Positions 16,721-25,467 of a stretch of 35,803 bases of DNA are shown one piece after another. Origin of the DNA: an uncultured Alphaproteobacteria bacterium (GTDB taxonomy: Bacteria; Pseudomonadota; Alphaproteobacteria; Caulobacterales; Caulobacteraceae); the NCBI GenBank assembly GCA_903909375.1, contig CAIVVM010000033.1, positions 1 through 35,803 on the forward strand, in the 5' to 3' direction. Numbering within the stretch: the first letter of the stretch is position 1; every line of letters starts with the position of its first letter. The notes beneath the pieces were generated by a model. The model saw only the letters and a list, made by a program, of their open reading frames with translations, searched no databases and was not told the DNA's origin. The position numbers and the translations under genes are program-made.

Positions 16721-17911
16721 ATGATGCGCATTGCACTCTTTCTCGGGTTTCTGGTGGCGATTGCCGGTCCGGCGAGCGGGCAGGTGCAGGTGACCCAACT
16801 GGCCGCGCCGGACGCCTTTTCCACGCCGGGCCGCGACACCGGGCTGCCTGCCGATCTCTGGCGAGGAACTCCGGCGGAGATGGCGCTTGCGGTGCTGCCG
16901 TTGCTGGCCTCCCGACCGATCTCGCCGGCGGCGTCACATCTGGCGCGGCAGCTTCTGGCGACTGGCGCGCCGGGGCCCGAGGGCGCGACCGGCGATGACG
17001 GGTTGGCGGCGGGGCGGGCCAACGCCATGATCGCGCTTGGAGATCTTGAAGCCGCCGCACGGATACTGGAACGGGCGCCGAGCCTCGACCGCAACGCCGG
17101 CCTTTCGAAGGCCGCCGCCGAGGTGGCGCTGCTCTCGGGAGATGCGACGCGAGCGTGCGCCATTGCCGCCGCCCTGGCCGCCGGGCGTGGCGACATCTAC
17201 TGGCTGCGACTGAGGTCCTTCTGTCAGGCCGAGGCAGGCCAGTCCGATCAGGCCCATCTGACGTTTGAACTGGCGCAAACCCAGGCGCGGGATGCTGTCT
17301 ACGGGCGTTTGATGAGCGCGAGACTGAATGCGACGCCGCCCGGCCCTGCCTCGCTGCGCAATGGTCTCGATCTGGCGCTGTCGCAGTCATTGAAGCTGGA
17401 TGTGGCCGCGGCGAAGCCTGCGCCTGCCGTGGCCGCCGCCCTGTCAGGACAGGCCCCGCCGGCGCCGAGCCATGACCTGACCGGGATTGACGACGCGACG
17501 GCCGCGCTGGCGGCTGCTCTCACACAGGGGCCGCCATCCCAGGCCGGGGTGTCTGCCCTGATCGGCGCGGCTATGGACGCAGACGTGAAGATCCGTCCGA
17601 AGAGACAGGGTTCGGCGCTGCTGATGGCCGCGCTTCTGGATGAGCTCAGTTCCGTTGACCGCACTCGCCTGGCGTCTTTCGCTGTGGCCGAGGGCCGATC
17701 CCCGACGGGCCGCAACGTCGCGCTCGAGGCAGCCGCGCAGGGGCGGCGGATGGGCGAGACCGCGCTGCTGGCGCTGTGGATCTGTGCGGAGGCCGGGCCT
17801 AGTGGGCTGACGGTGGCGGACCGGGCCCGCATTGTCCGGTCATTGAGGCAGGTGAAGCTGGACGAGCCCGCGCGCCTGTTCGTCCTGGAAGGCCTTGCAG
17901 GCCTGAAATGA
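16721..17911 (+). CDS. Exported Ala-rich helical-repeat protein of unknown function
   Basis: A 396-aa protein with a signal peptide (RIALFLGFLVAIAGPASGQ), followed almost entirely by Ala/Leu-rich helices. Segments such as ANAMIALGDLEAAARILER, AAAEVALLSGDATRACAIAAALAAGRG and YWLRLRSFCQAEAGQSDQA look like degenerate TPR helices, which suggests a periplasmic protein-interaction scaffold. No enzyme motif is seen. ATG 16721 or ATG 16724 both give the signal peptide; GGAG lies 12 nt before the first. The frame extends to 16658 without coding character. It overlaps xerD by ATGA and so is coupled to it; a gene of this type before xerD is not a functional link I know. Confidence 0.78.
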   Translation: MMRIALFLGFLVAIAGPASGQVQVTQLAAPDAFSTPGRDTGLPADLWRGTPAEMALAVLPLLASRPISPAASHLARQLLATGAPGPEGATGDDGLAAGRANAMIALGDLEAAARILERAPSLDRNAGLSKAAAEVALLSGDATRACAIAAALAAGRGDIYWLRLRSFCQAEAGQSDQAHLTFELAQTQARDAVYGRLMSARLNATPPGPASLRNGLDLALSQSLKLDVAAAKPAPAVAAALSGQAPPAPSHDLTGIDDATAALAAALTQGPPSQAGVSALIGAAMDADVKIRPKRQGSALLMAALLDELSSVDRTRLASFAVAEGRSPTGRNVALEAAAQGRRMGETALLALWICAEAGPSGLTVADRARIVRSLRQVKLDEPARLFVLEGLAGLK

Positions 17912-18825
17912 GCGGGCGCGGCGGCGACTGGGCCGAAGCCTTCCTGGAGATGATGGCGGTGGAGCGCGCGGCGGCGCGCAACACGCTGACAGCCTATGCC
18001 CGCGATCTGGCGGACGCCGAGGGCTTTCTGGCCGGTCGTTGCGGCGGTTTGGCGGGCGCGCACGCCGAGGACGTCGAGGCCTACTTCGCCGATATGGGTG
18101 CGCGTGGTCTGTCGCCGGCCACAGCCGCGCGCCGACGCGCCGCCGTGCGCCAGTTCTACCGATTCGTGCTGGGCGAGGGGTGGCGGCCCGACGACCCCTC
18201 ACGCCGGGTGGAGGCCCCCAAGCGCGGGCGCCCCTTACCCAAGGTGTTGAGCCGCGAGGAGATGAACCAACTGATCGCCGCAGCCACGGCGCGCGACGGC
18301 GCCCAGGGCCTCAGGTTCGGCTGCATGGTGGAATTGGCCTATGCCTCCGGCCTCAGGATATCGGAGTTGACGGCTTTGCCGCTGGCGGCGCTGGCGCGCG
18401 ATCCAGCCTATCTGATCGTCAAGGGCAAGGGCGGCAAGGAACGTCTGGCGCCGCTCAACGACGCCGCGCGGACGGCGGTGAAGGCCTATCTCGAGGTCCG
18501 CCCGGCGTTTCTGCCCAGGGGTGACAAGGCCAATCCCTGGCTGTTCCCCTCGCGCGGAAAGGCTGGACGCCTGACGCCGCGCCGTTTCGCCCAGGTGCTC
18601 GATGAGGCCTCAGCCGGCGCGGGTATCGACCCCGCGCGCGTCAGTCCCCATGTGCTACGCCACGCCTTCGCGACCCACCTTCTGGAGGGAGGCGCGGATC
18701 TGCGGGTCGTGCAGAAGCTCCTGGGTCACGCCGACATCGCCACCACCCAGATCTACACCCATGTGGCTTCGGACCGGCTGATCGAGGTTGTGCAGAGTCG
18801 CCACCCGCTGGCCCGGAAGCCTTAA
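17908..18825 (+). CDS. xerD: Tyrosine site-specific recombinase XerD
   Basis: A 305-aa recombinase of the XerC/D system that resolves chromosome dimers at dif. The N-terminal SAM-like core-binding domain (residues ~8-90) carries RNTLTAYARDL. The catalytic domain shows R150 (SGLRISEL), the beta-turn Lys K174 (KGKGGKER), H248 and R251 (HVLRHAFATH), H274 (LLGHADI) and the nucleophile Y283 (QIYTHV). The length and the LLGH-ADIATTQIYTHV block match XerD better than phage integrases or XerC, but paralogue choice is by inspection only. The start overlaps the upstream stop (ATGA). No dif-like site was recognised in the window. Confidence 0.92.
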   Translation: MSGRGGDWAEAFLEMMAVERAAARNTLTAYARDLADAEGFLAGRCGGLAGAHAEDVEAYFADMGARGLSPATAARRRAAVRQFYRFVLGEGWRPDDPSRRVEAPKRGRPLPKVLSREEMNQLIAAATARDGAQGLRFGCMVELAYASGLRISELTALPLAALARDPAYLIVKGKGGKERLAPLNDAARTAVKAYLEVRPAFLPRGDKANPWLFPSRGKAGRLTPRRFAQVLDEASAGAGIDPARVSPHVLRHAFATHLLEGGADLRVVQKLLGHADIATTQIYTHVASDRLIEVVQSRHPLARKP

Positions 18826-18872
18826 GGGCCACCGGCGCCAGTCAAGCTGCGTCGTCAGATGTGTTTCCGATG

Positions 18873-19827
18873 CTATCCGGTGATGCGGTAGCGCCCGGTC
18901 TCGTCCGGGCAGACCCGGACATAACGGACATAACGGACATCGCGGCCATAACGGTCGACCGGCGCGGCCGCCAGGCGGCAGCGGTTTCGGGTGTAATAGC
19001 TGCGGTCAAAGCTGGAGGCGTACCGGCTCGATCCTTCCCGATAGGGGCGGGTCTCGCTGTAGGCAAAGTAGGGCCCGCGCTGGTCGCACTTGTACCTGTC
19101 GTTGGCATTGCCGACGCCAGCACCAAGGGCCGCCCCCAGCACGCCGCCCAGCACAGCGCCCTCGGTGCGGGCGTTGCGGGCCGCAACGTTGGACCCCAGC
19201 ACCGCGCCGGCGATGGCGCCGATCACGCCGCCTGCGACGGAGGAGTTGTTGTTGCAAAGCGAGGCTGCACCTGGAGACGCAGAAATGTATCGGTCGTTGC
19301 TGGACCAGTAGGCGTCATTCCAGACTGGTCGCGCATAGGTGCGTTCGTAGGGCGCCGGCTCCATAGCGTCGATCATGGTTCGCCCGCGCGCGTTCCCAAT
19401 CGGCCATACGCCGGTCATGGTCGCGACGCGCCTCCGCGAAGTCCGCGCGCACCTGGCCTCCGGGGTCGCGGCCGCCCGCAGTGTTGCTGGCCCAGTAGCC
19501 TTCGTTCCAGTCCGGTCGGGCGTAATACCGCGCATAGGCGCCTGTTCCGAAACGCGCGTCATAGGCGGCTCGGCTTCTATCCCAGTCGCTCAGTCGGCGG
19601 TCATAGTCCCGGCGGGCTTCCTGATACTCCTCGCGGGCATCGTTGTAGGTCTCGCGGCGGGCGTCATACTGGTCTCGTGAAGCTTCGTAGGTCTGACGCT
19701 GGTTTTCGTAGGCTTGCTGGGCGCGTTGTGATTCAGGCGTCTGGCGCGCCTGCTGGGCGGCTGCCGGCACGGCCAGGGTCAGCAGCAGGGCGGAAGCCAG
19801 ACCGAATCTTGCATGGGATGAGGGCAT
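18873..19827 (-). pseudogene. Glycine-zipper envelope protein gene broken by a one-base frameshift
   Basis: Two overlapping frames form one gene of 317 codons if one G of the GGG run at 19350-19352 is removed. Frame 1 (ATG 19827, AAGGA 7 nt upstream) has a signal peptide (LLLTLAVPAAAQQ), a coiled-coil rich in Tyr, Arg and Gln (~30-80), and repeat unit 1 (~80-115) ending YYARPDWNEGYWASN. Unit 2 (~142-178) begins ADWERARANHDRRYGAGA and stops making sense in frame 1, but continues in frame 2 as YERTYARPVWNDAYWSSN, matching unit 1. Frame 2 then has a glycine-zipper membrane segment (GGVIGAIAGAVLGSN, GGVLGAALGAGVG) and a Tyr/Arg-rich tail to TAG 18873. Either a real inactivation or a base-calling error; frame 1 alone would give 170 aa without the zipper. 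Confidence 0.8.
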
Positions 19828-19983
19828 CTTGTTTTCCTTGTCTCCTCGATGGGAGCAGAACCCCGGTCACGCCAAGATGTTCCATCTGGCGGGGTGCAGG
19901 TCCTGTTCCCCGCTTGTGACAAAGGCCGTTCAAGCCTAGTTTCCGGCGCTTCCGGGCCCGCCGCCCCAAATCACGGATCCCTG

Positions 19984-20946
19984 ATGGCCGCGCACTACCT
20001 CGAGTTCGAGCGCCCGATCGCCGACCTCGAAACCAAGATCGAGGAACTGTCGAAGCTCTCCGAGACCGCAAACCCCGGCGCGTTTGACGACGACATCCAG
20101 GCGCTGCGCGCGCGTGCCCAGGACCTGCGACGTGACGCCTACGCCAACCTCGACGCCTGGCAGAAGACCCTGGTGGCGCGACATCCGGAACGGCCGCACT
20201 TCATCGACTATGTGGCTGCCCTGATCGACGAGTTCCAGGAACTGCGCGGCGACCGCAAGTTTGCCGATGATCCAGCGATCATGGGCGGACTGGGTCGCTT
20301 CCGCGGCCGCGCGGTGGTGGTGATGGGCAACGAGAAGGGCCGCGACACCGTCAGCCGGGTGAAGCACAATTTCGGCTATGCGCGACCCGAGGCCTACCGC
20401 AAGACCGTGCGGCTGATGGAACTGGCCGAGCGGTTCAGCTTGCCGGTGATCAGCTTTGTAGACACCACGGCGGCCTATCCGGGCATCTCGTCCGAGGAAC
20501 GCGGCGTGGCCGAGGCGATCGCGCGGTCTACCGAAAAGGCGCTACTGCTCAAAGTGCCGATGGTGGCGGTGATTACTGGCGAAGGCGGCTCCGGCGGCGC
20601 CATCGCCACGGCCTGCGGCAGCCGGGTATTGATCCTGGAACACGCGGTCTATTCGGTGATCCCGCCCGAGGGCGCGAATTCGATCCTCTGGCGCGGCGCG
20701 CGCACGCCGGCCGAAGCGGCCAAGGCGCTGAAGATCACGGCGCAGGACCTGCTGCGCATGAAGATCATCGACCGCATCATCCCGGAACCCCCCGGCGGCG
20801 CCCACGCCAATCCGGAGGCCGCCATGCGCGCGGTGGGCGATGCGGTGGAAGAGGAACTGAAGGCGCTGGAGGGTCTGTCGTCCGAGGTGCTGATGGCGCG
20901 GCGGTCGGAACGCTTCTACGCGATCGGGCGGAGTGGGTTGGGCTAA
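19984..20946 (+). CDS. accA: Acetyl-CoA carboxylase carboxyltransferase subunit alpha
   Basis: A 320-aa cytosolic subunit that with AccD transfers the carboxyl group from biotin to acetyl-CoA, giving malonyl-CoA for fatty-acid synthesis. Typical stretches are HYLEFERPIADLETKIEEL at the N-terminus, HPERPHFIDYV, GDRKFADDPAIMGGLGRF, FVDTTAAYPGISSEERG, and the oxyanion-type ITGEGGSGGAIA. HAVYSVIPPEGANSILWR follows. The frame opens upstream to 19849, but ATG 19984 is the family start. No strong ribosome site is visible. A 156-bp spacer separates it from the divergent glycine-zipper gene. A clear terminator follows 34 bp after the stop. Confidence 0.98.
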   Translation: MAAHYLEFERPIADLETKIEELSKLSETANPGAFDDDIQALRARAQDLRRDAYANLDAWQKTLVARHPERPHFIDYVAALIDEFQELRGDRKFADDPAIMGGLGRFRGRAVVVMGNEKGRDTVSRVKHNFGYARPEAYRKTVRLMELAERFSLPVISFVDTTAAYPGISSEERGVAEAIARSTEKALLLKVPMVAVITGEGGSGGAIATACGSRVLILEHAVYSVIPPEGANSILWRGARTPAEAAKALKITAQDLLRMKIIDRIIPEPPGGAHANPEAAMRAVGDAVEEELKALEGLSSEVLMARRSERFYAIGRSGLG

Positions 20947-20980
20947 GGGCGGCGTTTTCCGCACCGCCGGAATAAAGAAA

Positions 20981-21011
20981 GCCGCCGGGGTGACCCGGCG
21001 GCTCCTTTTTT
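20981..21011 (+). terminator. Bidirectional rho-independent terminator
   Basis: A 9-bp perfect GC stem, GCCGCCGGG / CCCGGCGGC, with loop GTGA is followed after TCC by six T (21006-21011). On the other strand the A-rich AATAAAGAAA (20971-20980) gives a T-rich tail. It ends accA and probably also the convergent TonB receptor gene. Confidence 0.9.
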
Positions 21012-21032
21012 GTCTGAGGGTCGGGCTGCGGC

Positions 21033-24000
21033 TTAGAAGCGTGCGGTCAGACCGACCTGGAAGTAGCGACCGATGACATCGTAGGCGCCCAATCCAGTGG
21101 TGCCGTAGGGCGGCTCATCGTCAAACAGGTTCTTCACCACAACCCTCGCCCGCAAACGGTCGACGTTCAGTCCCATTTGCTTTGAGAAGTCGCTGAGATC
21201 GTAGACCAGTGCAAGATCATGCAGGAAGTAATCGTCAACCTTCAAAGGTCTGCGGGTCTCAATTGTAAAGTCGTTGTTGAACGCGGACTCGCCGACGTAG
21301 TTGACCGTCCAGATAGCTTCCAGATTGTTACGCGAATAGCTTGTTTCCAGCTTCCATTGCCAGGTCGCCTGACCAATCTCAGATTCGTCGCGGTTCAGGT
21401 CGAAACCGAGGCCTGTGACGGAGGTTTGCAGCGTATCGATGTTGTAAAGGTCATAGTTGAAATCCAGCGTACCAGGGGTGCCGCCGAGCCAGTTCTTGAA
21501 CGCGCCTCCGAGGGCGGTTTCAAGGTCGACCCGATAGTCGATGCCCGCCGTGAAGCCTTCGAAATTGACGTAGCCGGCGTTGATGAAGCCCTGGCGCGGA
21601 CCGGTTGCTGTCTGCCCGTTCCCAACGGCTTCACCGTTGGTCAGGATCTGGGCCTGCCGCGCCGCCAGCAGCGAGGACGTACCGCGCTGGAAGCGACCGC
21701 AGGCGTCAGGCTGCGCATCAGGGCTATCGTAGCAGACCTGCAGGATGGAGGTCAGACCGAAGTTGAAGATCGCTTTCTTGAGCTCGATGTCAGTCCAGTC
21801 GAAGCTGATCGCCAGCCCTTCGATCCAGGACGGCTGATACACGAAGCCGATTGACCATTGGTCGGCGATTTCGTTTCTCAGAGTCCGGTTGCCGGACGTC
21901 GTCCCTTGAACCGATGAAACCTGAACCTGCGAGGTCAGGGTAAAGTTGGCTGGAAGTCCAGCAGCCTGGAACGCCGCCTGGCAGTTTGCGGCGCGGGCTG
22001 GCGGGTTCGGACCGCCGGTGATGTTGCGGGCGTCGCAGGGGTCGGTTGCCGTCACAAACGAGGTGGCGTCGGGCAGGAAGAGTTCCGTGACCGCCGGTGC
22101 GCGGAACGACTGCCCCTTGTTGGCGCGGATCATGAGGTCCGCAATCGGGTACCAGCGGCCGCCTACCTGCCAGGCCTCGTCCTTTCCGGCCAGCGAGTGA
22201 TCGACCTTACGGTACTGACCCTCAAGTGTGAGGCTCTCCATACCAAGGAATTTGAAATCACCACCGAACACGGGAAGCTCGGCTTCACCGTAGTATTCCT
22301 TGGTGTCGAACTTGCCCTGCAGACCGCTGATGGCTGCTGAACGACCGATGCCCCGCTCCTGGGGATCGTTCGGGTTGAAGTCCGACTTCTCGCGGCGGTA
22401 CTCATATCCCACGTTGAAGGTCAGTTTGCCGGCGGGCACGGTGAGCAGTTCGCCCCCGAAGTTGCCCTGATAGACGGCCTGCTGGATCTTGTAGTCGCTC
22501 CGGAACTGGACGCTGACATAGTCCAGAGCCGCCTTGCTGGGCGCGCCTTCGCCAAACAGGTTCAGAGGCGCACAGCCGGCCGCGCGAGCCACTGCGCTGG
22601 CGCAGACAACGGCGCCGGAAGCATCTCGCACAGCGTCGATCGCCAGGAGGAATTTGGACTGATCGATGTTCGGTGTGCGGAAATAGCCGGTCGACTCACC
22701 AAAGTTCGCCGAGATATCCCAGTTGAAGTTGCGATCCAGGAAGTTGAGGTCGCCTTCAAAGGCGAACACCCCGCGCTGTGTCTCACTGGAGGCATCGGTC
22801 TTGTTGTTGCCGATATCGACCGATGCGCGAGAGAGGAAGAAGATGCGCTCTGCGGCGTTCAGCGGATCTGTCGGCAAGGGGGTGGGCTGGCTGAGCAACG
22901 CCGCACGGCTTGCGGCCGGCAGGAAAGGATTGGATGTCGACATGCGCAGCGACGCCGAATTCCCGCCGAAGATCGGTGCATTGTAGATCGGCTGGTTGAA
23001 GGGCTCGACGGCGTCGGCCTTCGCGTAGAGCAGTTCGCTGGTGAACCGGATGTTGTCGGTAATGTCGAACTTCACGAAGCCGTTCGCCACGTGGCGCTTC
23101 ACCGGCGATTGAAGCGAGCTAAGAAGCGCGAGGTTCATGCCGTCGCCGCCAGACACGATCGACGGTTGGAAGAAGGTGCCGGAGTTGAATGGGATCAAGG
23201 CGCCGCCTGGACCAAACTGGGCATTCACGCGGTTGGCCGGATTGGCCGGGTCAACGATGGTGAGCAGGCCGGACAGGGCGGAGCCACCGCTCCGGAACGG
23301 AATGCCGCCAAATGTGGTTTCAGGAATGCGCCGGTTTGTGATGAGGATCGCGCCCGGGATCCCGTCGGAGGTCGACGTGTTGGCCGGGTTGGATGCAAAG
23401 GCGATCTGTCGATTGGTCACGGCCCGGTCGGTGAAGGCCAGGGCCGAGGTTTCATTGTACTCGTAGCTGCCGAACAGGCTGAGGCGGTCATCAAAGAACG
23501 ACTTTCCGGCGATGATGCGTCCGCGATAGACCTCAGCATCATTCTCGTCGGAAATCCCGAACTGCCCATCGACTTCGAAGCCGTCGTACTCTGTCCTGGT
23601 TATGATGTTGATCACGCCGGCGATGGCGTCTGAGCCATAGACGGCGGAGCCGCCTGCCTGAATGGTCTCGATACGATCAATCAGGCCGGTCGGAATGACG
23701 TTCAGGTCAACCTGGCCGCCCGCGCCCGCACCGGTGAAGATCGAGGCAGGATTCCCGCCGACGAACCGACGACCGTTGACCAGCGTGAGGGTCCTGTTGG
23801 TGCCGAGGCTGAAAATGTTGACGAAGTTGCGACCCGTACCGAAACCGCCCTGGTCGCCGATGGGGTTCACGGGAACGCCGGAACTCGGCAGTTCGTTGAG
23901 CGAGTCGGCGACGTTGGTGAAGCCGCGCTTTTCGATCTTCTCGGTGGTGATCACCTGAAGAGGCTGCACCGACGTCAGGTTGGCCCGCCGAATACGCGAG

Positions 24001-24158
24001 CCGGTCACGACAATCTCGCCGACCTCCACGCCCGCCTGGCTTGCGCCGGAGGCGGCTGCAGTCTGGGCCTGAGCAAGGGTCGGAACGGCGAGCAGGCTGG
24101 CCGAGGCGGCTGAAGCGAGCAACGCGGTGCGGAACAGAGTGTTCATCTGGGCTTTCAT
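21033..24158 (-). CDS. Large TonB-dependent receptor
   Basis: A 1041-aa outer-membrane transporter with a signal peptide ending LAQAQ near residue 32. GEIVVTGSRIRRANLTSVQP (~47-66) is the TonB-box/plug start seen in the 'GSRI' receptor class, which differs from the VVVTAQKR class of the receptor at 1649. The plug contains LTLVNGRRFVGG, IDRIETIQAGGSAVYGSDAIAGVINIITR and then a barrel ending in FQVGLTARF with terminal Phe. Paired Cys (e.g. DPCDARN, ANCQAA, VCYDSPDAQPDACG) may form disulfides in outer loops. GGGAG lies 7 nt before ATG 24158, and a second ATG is four codons on. The substrate is unknown; this class often takes peptides or saccharides. Confidence 0.94.
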   Translation of the reverse strand: MKAQMNTLFRTALLASAASASLLAVPTLAQAQTAAASGASQAGVEVGEIVVTGSRIRRANLTSVQPLQVITTEKIEKRGFTNVADSLNELPSSGVPVNPIGDQGGFGTGRNFVNIFSLGTNRTLTLVNGRRFVGGNPASIFTGAGAGGQVDLNVIPTGLIDRIETIQAGGSAVYGSDAIAGVINIITRTEYDGFEVDGQFGISDENDAEVYRGRIIAGKSFFDDRLSLFGSYEYNETSALAFTDRAVTNRQIAFASNPANTSTSDGIPGAILITNRRIPETTFGGIPFRSGGSALSGLLTIVDPANPANRVNAQFGPGGALIPFNSGTFFQPSIVSGGDGMNLALLSSLQSPVKRHVANGFVKFDITDNIRFTSELLYAKADAVEPFNQPIYNAPIFGGNSASLRMSTSNPFLPAASRAALLSQPTPLPTDPLNAAERIFFLSRASVDIGNNKTDASSETQRGVFAFEGDLNFLDRNFNWDISANFGESTGYFRTPNIDQSKFLLAIDAVRDASGAVVCASAVARAAGCAPLNLFGEGAPSKAALDYVSVQFRSDYKIQQAVYQGNFGGELLTVPAGKLTFNVGYEYRREKSDFNPNDPQERGIGRSAAISGLQGKFDTKEYYGEAELPVFGGDFKFLGMESLTLEGQYRKVDHSLAGKDEAWQVGGRWYPIADLMIRANKGQSFRAPAVTELFLPDATSFVTATDPCDARNITGGPNPPARAANCQAAFQAAGLPANFTLTSQVQVSSVQGTTSGNRTLRNEIADQWSIGFVYQPSWIEGLAISFDWTDIELKKAIFNFGLTSILQVCYDSPDAQPDACGRFQRGTSSLLAARQAQILTNGEAVGNGQTATGPRQGFINAGYVNFEGFTAGIDYRVDLETALGGAFKNWLGGTPGTLDFNYDLYNIDTLQTSVTGLGFDLNRDESEIGQATWQWKLETSYSRNNLEAIWTVNYVGESAFNNDFTIETRRPLKVDDYFLHDLALVYDLSDFSKQMGLNVDRLRARVVVKNLFDDEPPYGTTGLGAYDVIGRYFQVGLTARF

Positions 24159-24451
24159 TCCTTGGCTCCCAACCTGGGAGTTGTGGGCGAGGGCTGTCGG
24201 CGAAACCGCCGAGGCGAAGGACGTTCAGAACCGCAACTCCAAGCGTCGACACCAGGTGGCGCTTACGCAGGGGTCATAGCCTGAGCGATTGGGAGGACCA
24301 GTGTCATGCAGCCGTCGCGCAATCAACGAAAAGTCGCCACAATTGAGCGCCCGGAAGCGACATGGTTACGATTTTGGTACGCTGTGCGCCCTTGCGGCCA
24401 CACAATCGGTGGTCGTGCGCAAATCCTTCCGCCGCCGCGGCGAATCCGGGC
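24159..24451. other. Intergenic leader of the TonB receptor
   Basis: 293 bp between the PLP-enzyme gene end and the receptor start, both on the minus strand. I found no gene and no convincing -35/-10 pair. The short frames here lack ribosome sites. The only clear structure is the hairpin at 24166-24180 over the ribosome-binding site. Confidence 0.4.
24166..24180 (-). promoter_or_regulatory. Small hairpin covering the receptor's ribosome-binding site
   Basis: CTCCCA-ACC-TGGGAG is a 6-bp inverted repeat with a 3-nt loop. In the minus-strand transcript its 3' arm contains the GGGAG that serves ATG 24158, so folding would hide the ribosome site. It is short, and its effect is inferred. Confidence 0.35.
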
Positions 24452-25459
24452 TCACGCTATGCTTCGCAGGGCCTCAACGAGCTCATCAACGGCGGCCTCT
24501 GTCGTCGCCCAGGAGCACATGAAACGCACCGAGCCGTCGAGAAACCGATAGACGAACCAGCCTCTCGCTTGCAGGGCAGTCAGCCGGTCTTCGTCCATCT
24601 CGACAAAGACCGCATTGGCCTCGACGGCGTGAGTGACCCGGAACGGCATCGAAGCCGCCAGTCGACGCGCCATCGCGTTGGCGTGGGCGGCGTGGCGCGC
24701 GATGGCGCCGTCTTCCATCATGCCGATGAAGGGTGCGGCATAGAACCGGCCCTTGGAGGGAAGCTGACCGCCCTGCTTCAGGCGCCCGTCGAACCTTCTG
24801 GCCAGTTTGCGGTCGAAGATCACCACGGCCTCGGTGGGCGGCATGCCGGCCTTGGTTCCGCCCAGCACCAGGATGTCGACGTCAAGGCCGGCGATGGCCC
24901 GGACGTCGAAGCCGGCCGCCGCCGCATTGGCGAGCCGCGCCCCGTCGAGGTGCACGCCGTAGTCCATGGCCTTAACCGGCTGGATCAACGCCCGTAGATC
25001 AGCGACCGGGTAGACGGTTCCGTACTCTGTCGCATTGGTCAGCGAGAGGGCGGCCGGTGACTGGCGATGGGCGACATCCGGCGCGGCGAGTGGACCGGTG
25101 AGGCTCGAAGGGTCGATCCGGCCCGACGCGCCCGGCAGGCCAATCAGTCCCAGCCCCTGCCCGAAAAACCCGGGCGCCCCCGTCTCGTCCGTGCAGACGT
25201 GGGCGTGCTCATGGGCAAGCACCGACTCGAACGGCCGGCAAAGCGCTGACAGGGCGATGGCGTTGGCCGCTGTGCCCGACGCCACGAACCGAACCTCTGC
25301 GTCGGCGTCTAGCCATGCCCGGATCAGGTCGGCGGCGCGGGCGCTGGTGGCGTCAGACCCGTATCCGGAGGCGAAACCGGTGTTGGCCGCGGCAAGCGCC
25401 GCCATCGCCTCAGGCGTTGCGGGCGCGGTGTTGTCGGACGCGAAGTCATAGCGAGGCAT
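24452..25459 (-). CDS. Threonine aldolase / beta-eliminating lyase family PLP enzyme
   Basis: A 335-aa fold-type I PLP enzyme. FASDNTAPATPEAMAAL at the N-terminus, VASGTAANAIAL (phosphate-loop side), the HEHAHV stretch near 83-88, HLDGARLANA (D172 binds the pyridine nitrogen) and GGTKAGM with Schiff-base Lys K203 match low-specificity L-threonine aldolases, which split threonine or allo-threonine to glycine and acetaldehyde. The family contains related beta-eliminating lyases, so the substrate is not certain. It starts 8 nt after the epoxide hydrolase and is almost certainly in one operon with it, and possibly with the TetR gene. Confidence 0.88.
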   Translation of the reverse strand: MPRYDFASDNTAPATPEAMAALAAANTGFASGYGSDATSARAADLIRAWLDADAEVRFVASGTAANAIALSALCRPFESVLAHEHAHVCTDETGAPGFFGQGLGLIGLPGASGRIDPSSLTGPLAAPDVAHRQSPAALSLTNATEYGTVYPVADLRALIQPVKAMDYGVHLDGARLANAAAAGFDVRAIAGLDVDILVLGGTKAGMPPTEAVVIFDRKLARRFDGRLKQGGQLPSKGRFYAAPFIGMMEDGAIARHAAHANAMARRLAASMPFRVTHAVEANAVFVEMDEDRLTALQARGWFVYRFLDGSVRFMCSWATTEAAVDELVEALRSIA

Positions 25460-25467
25460 GGGCCGGG

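Noticed and set aside
16653..17390. Long N-terminal extension of shikimate kinase
   Set aside because: Arg/Pro-rich translation opposite the 16721 gene; shikimate kinases start at the equivalent of ATG 16652.
18826..18872. A terminator or dif site after xerD
   Set aside because: No stem with T run and no recognisable XerC/XerD arm pair in the 47-bp spacer.
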